From positions 186,001 to 250,000 of the forward strand of contig JAGFBZ010001577.1 of NCBI GenBank assembly GCA_018398805.1: a DNA stretch of 64,000 nt, read 5' to 3'. The notes under the pieces were generated by a model. That model had not been told where the DNA came from and made no database searches. It was given only the letters and a program-made list of their open reading frames with translations. This document shows, in pieces, positions 62,838 through 64,000 of the stretch (the first letter of the stretch is position 1; each line of letters begins with the position of its first letter). The position numbers were made by a program, and so were the translations under genes. The DNA comes from Hirundichthys speculiger (Eukaryota > Chordata > Actinopteri > Beloniformes > Exocoetidae).

Positions 62838-63918
62838 AGGGCCCCTATGAAATCCACTTTTAATTTTTTTCAAATTCCGTTTTAAATGTTTTCATTTTCG
62901 GTGTTTTTCGGTTTTTAATTTTTGAGAATTACGTTTTAAGCATTTTATGCAAATTTAACCCCAAGACAGTATATAAAGTAATGAAATATAGACAATTTAT
63001 GCAATTATTACTGTAAACTTTAATGTTTTCATACTTTTAAACATATTGTGTCCAACAATTTTTTTTTTTGACAAACAAACAAAAATTTCTGAAGTTCTTT
63101 TTATGAAATAGATAACTAAGGAAAAAAAAACTCAAATAGGTAAAAAATTTAAAGTGCAAAAAAGAGAAATTGCAACAGCAGAAAACTAATCGTTTTAGCT
63201 TGTTTAATTTCTTCTGTTATCAGACACTTGTCATGACGTAGCTGACATTTTTCAGGTGTGTCATAACAAACTGTGTGTCTGATAACAGAAAAAACTATAT
63301 TTATGGTACTATAGCTGATGTAAATACTATGAAATCCAAAGCACTGAACTCAGGTTGTGTGTATGAGTGTGTGTCCGTGGGTTTTTTTTTTCTTTAGGTG
63401 TTCCAGCTATTACAGACATTGCCGTTTTAATACGTAAATGTCAGCCTCTGCGTTTAGCTCAGTGAGTGACTCTTGCCTTTCTACGTTGTTGCTTTGCATT
63501 CATTTAGCGATCCTTACACGTATCTTTTCATGTCCATTCAACCGTGTGCTGGCAAAACTGGCAGAATATTGAATCGCCAGACACAATAATCTCAGAGAAA
63601 CTGCTCTGCCCTGTACCTGGGAGTAAGACGCTAGTTCCTTTGCTTCTTTGCCGGTTTCTCAGTTGGCCGCTTCAACGTGTTTTTTTTTTTTTTTTGTTAA
63701 TGAGTAAAGCGGGGCAGAGAACCGTGCAGTGTCCCCAGCTTTTAGTGACCCCTCTTGGAACATTGTCTCGAAAGAAAAGTTCCTTTTTGTCCGGGTGGAA
63801 AAAAAACAAACTTTTACGCTAATTGTCATTCAGTTCTGTTATATGGCGTATTTAAAGTGAATTTCCGTTTTTAATCTCCAATTCTGCGATTCCATGATTG
63901 GGGATTCCACAGGGCCCT
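62838..63918 (-). mobile_element. hAT-type element, about 1080 bp, with zinc-finger relic
   Basis: The ends AGGGCCCCTATGAAATCC and, inverted, AGGGCCCTGTGGAATCCC are flanked by GTATAATT (62830-62837) and AGATAATT (63919-63926), 6 of 8 matching. On the minus strand, about 63478-63580, a frame with two stops reads FCQFCQHTVEWT, KDTCKDR and MNAKQQRRKARV. This resembles the zinc finger of CGGBP1-like hAT proteins. Confidence 0.75.
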
Positions 63919-64000
63919 AGATAATTGTAACCGAAATGAGCAAATCAGGAGTTGCAACTACATTGTTGCTGCTAAAGGCTTTTGGTTTTGTTTGTCCACG

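Overview
The window is nuclear DNA of a ray-finned fish. The genes have many small exons with GT-AG borders and short introns. The rest is filled with fish-type mobile elements: many non-autonomous hAT elements, Tc1/mariner-type and piggyBac-type MITEs, tRNA-derived SINEs and L2/CR1-like LINE pieces. The species cannot be fixed from sequence alone; a percomorph fish is a reasonable guess. There is no sign of prokaryotic or plasmid sequence.

Layout. 1-4925 (+): the last twelve coding exons of atr, the DNA-damage checkpoint kinase, with stop codon and poly(A) signal. 5953-14575 (+): a complete ten-exon endophilin-B-like N-BAR gene whose last exon encodes a Ser/Thr/Asn/Gln-rich tail instead of the usual SH3 domain. 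22051-26031 (+): a TATA-box gene of two coding exons that resembles the N-terminal half of long pentraxin PTX3 and stops where the pentraxin domain should begin. 29592-about 35690 (-): slc35g2 (TMEM22), a drug/metabolite-transporter-type membrane protein, with a GC-rich upstream non-coding exon and probably a 76-nt intron inside the coding sequence. About 49250-49576 (+): a GC-rich promoter and first exon with two CTCF-like motifs, diverging from slc35g2. By comparison with the human head-to-head pair it may be stag1, whose coding exons would lie beyond the window. No protein-coding exon is recognised from 36 to 49 kb or from 49.6 to 64 kb.

The genes do not form a functional unit. From memory, human ATR, PTX3, SLC35G2 and STAG1 all lie on chromosome arm 3q, so the window looks like a conserved linkage block.

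Mobile DNA is the dominant content. Eight hAT-type elements keep a perfect 8-bp target duplication, and three more keep a 6/8 or 7/8 match. Most of them begin TAG and share a short terminal motif, but carry family-specific subterminal repeats. Some retain BED or related zinc-finger relics. Other highlights are a three-level nested insertion (SINE, TA-flanked MITE, hAT-like element), a LINE with the structure expected from twin priming, an 840-bp (ATCC)n array next to a LINE 3' fragment, and a 650-bp A-rich tract beside 40 consecutive C inside one hAT element.
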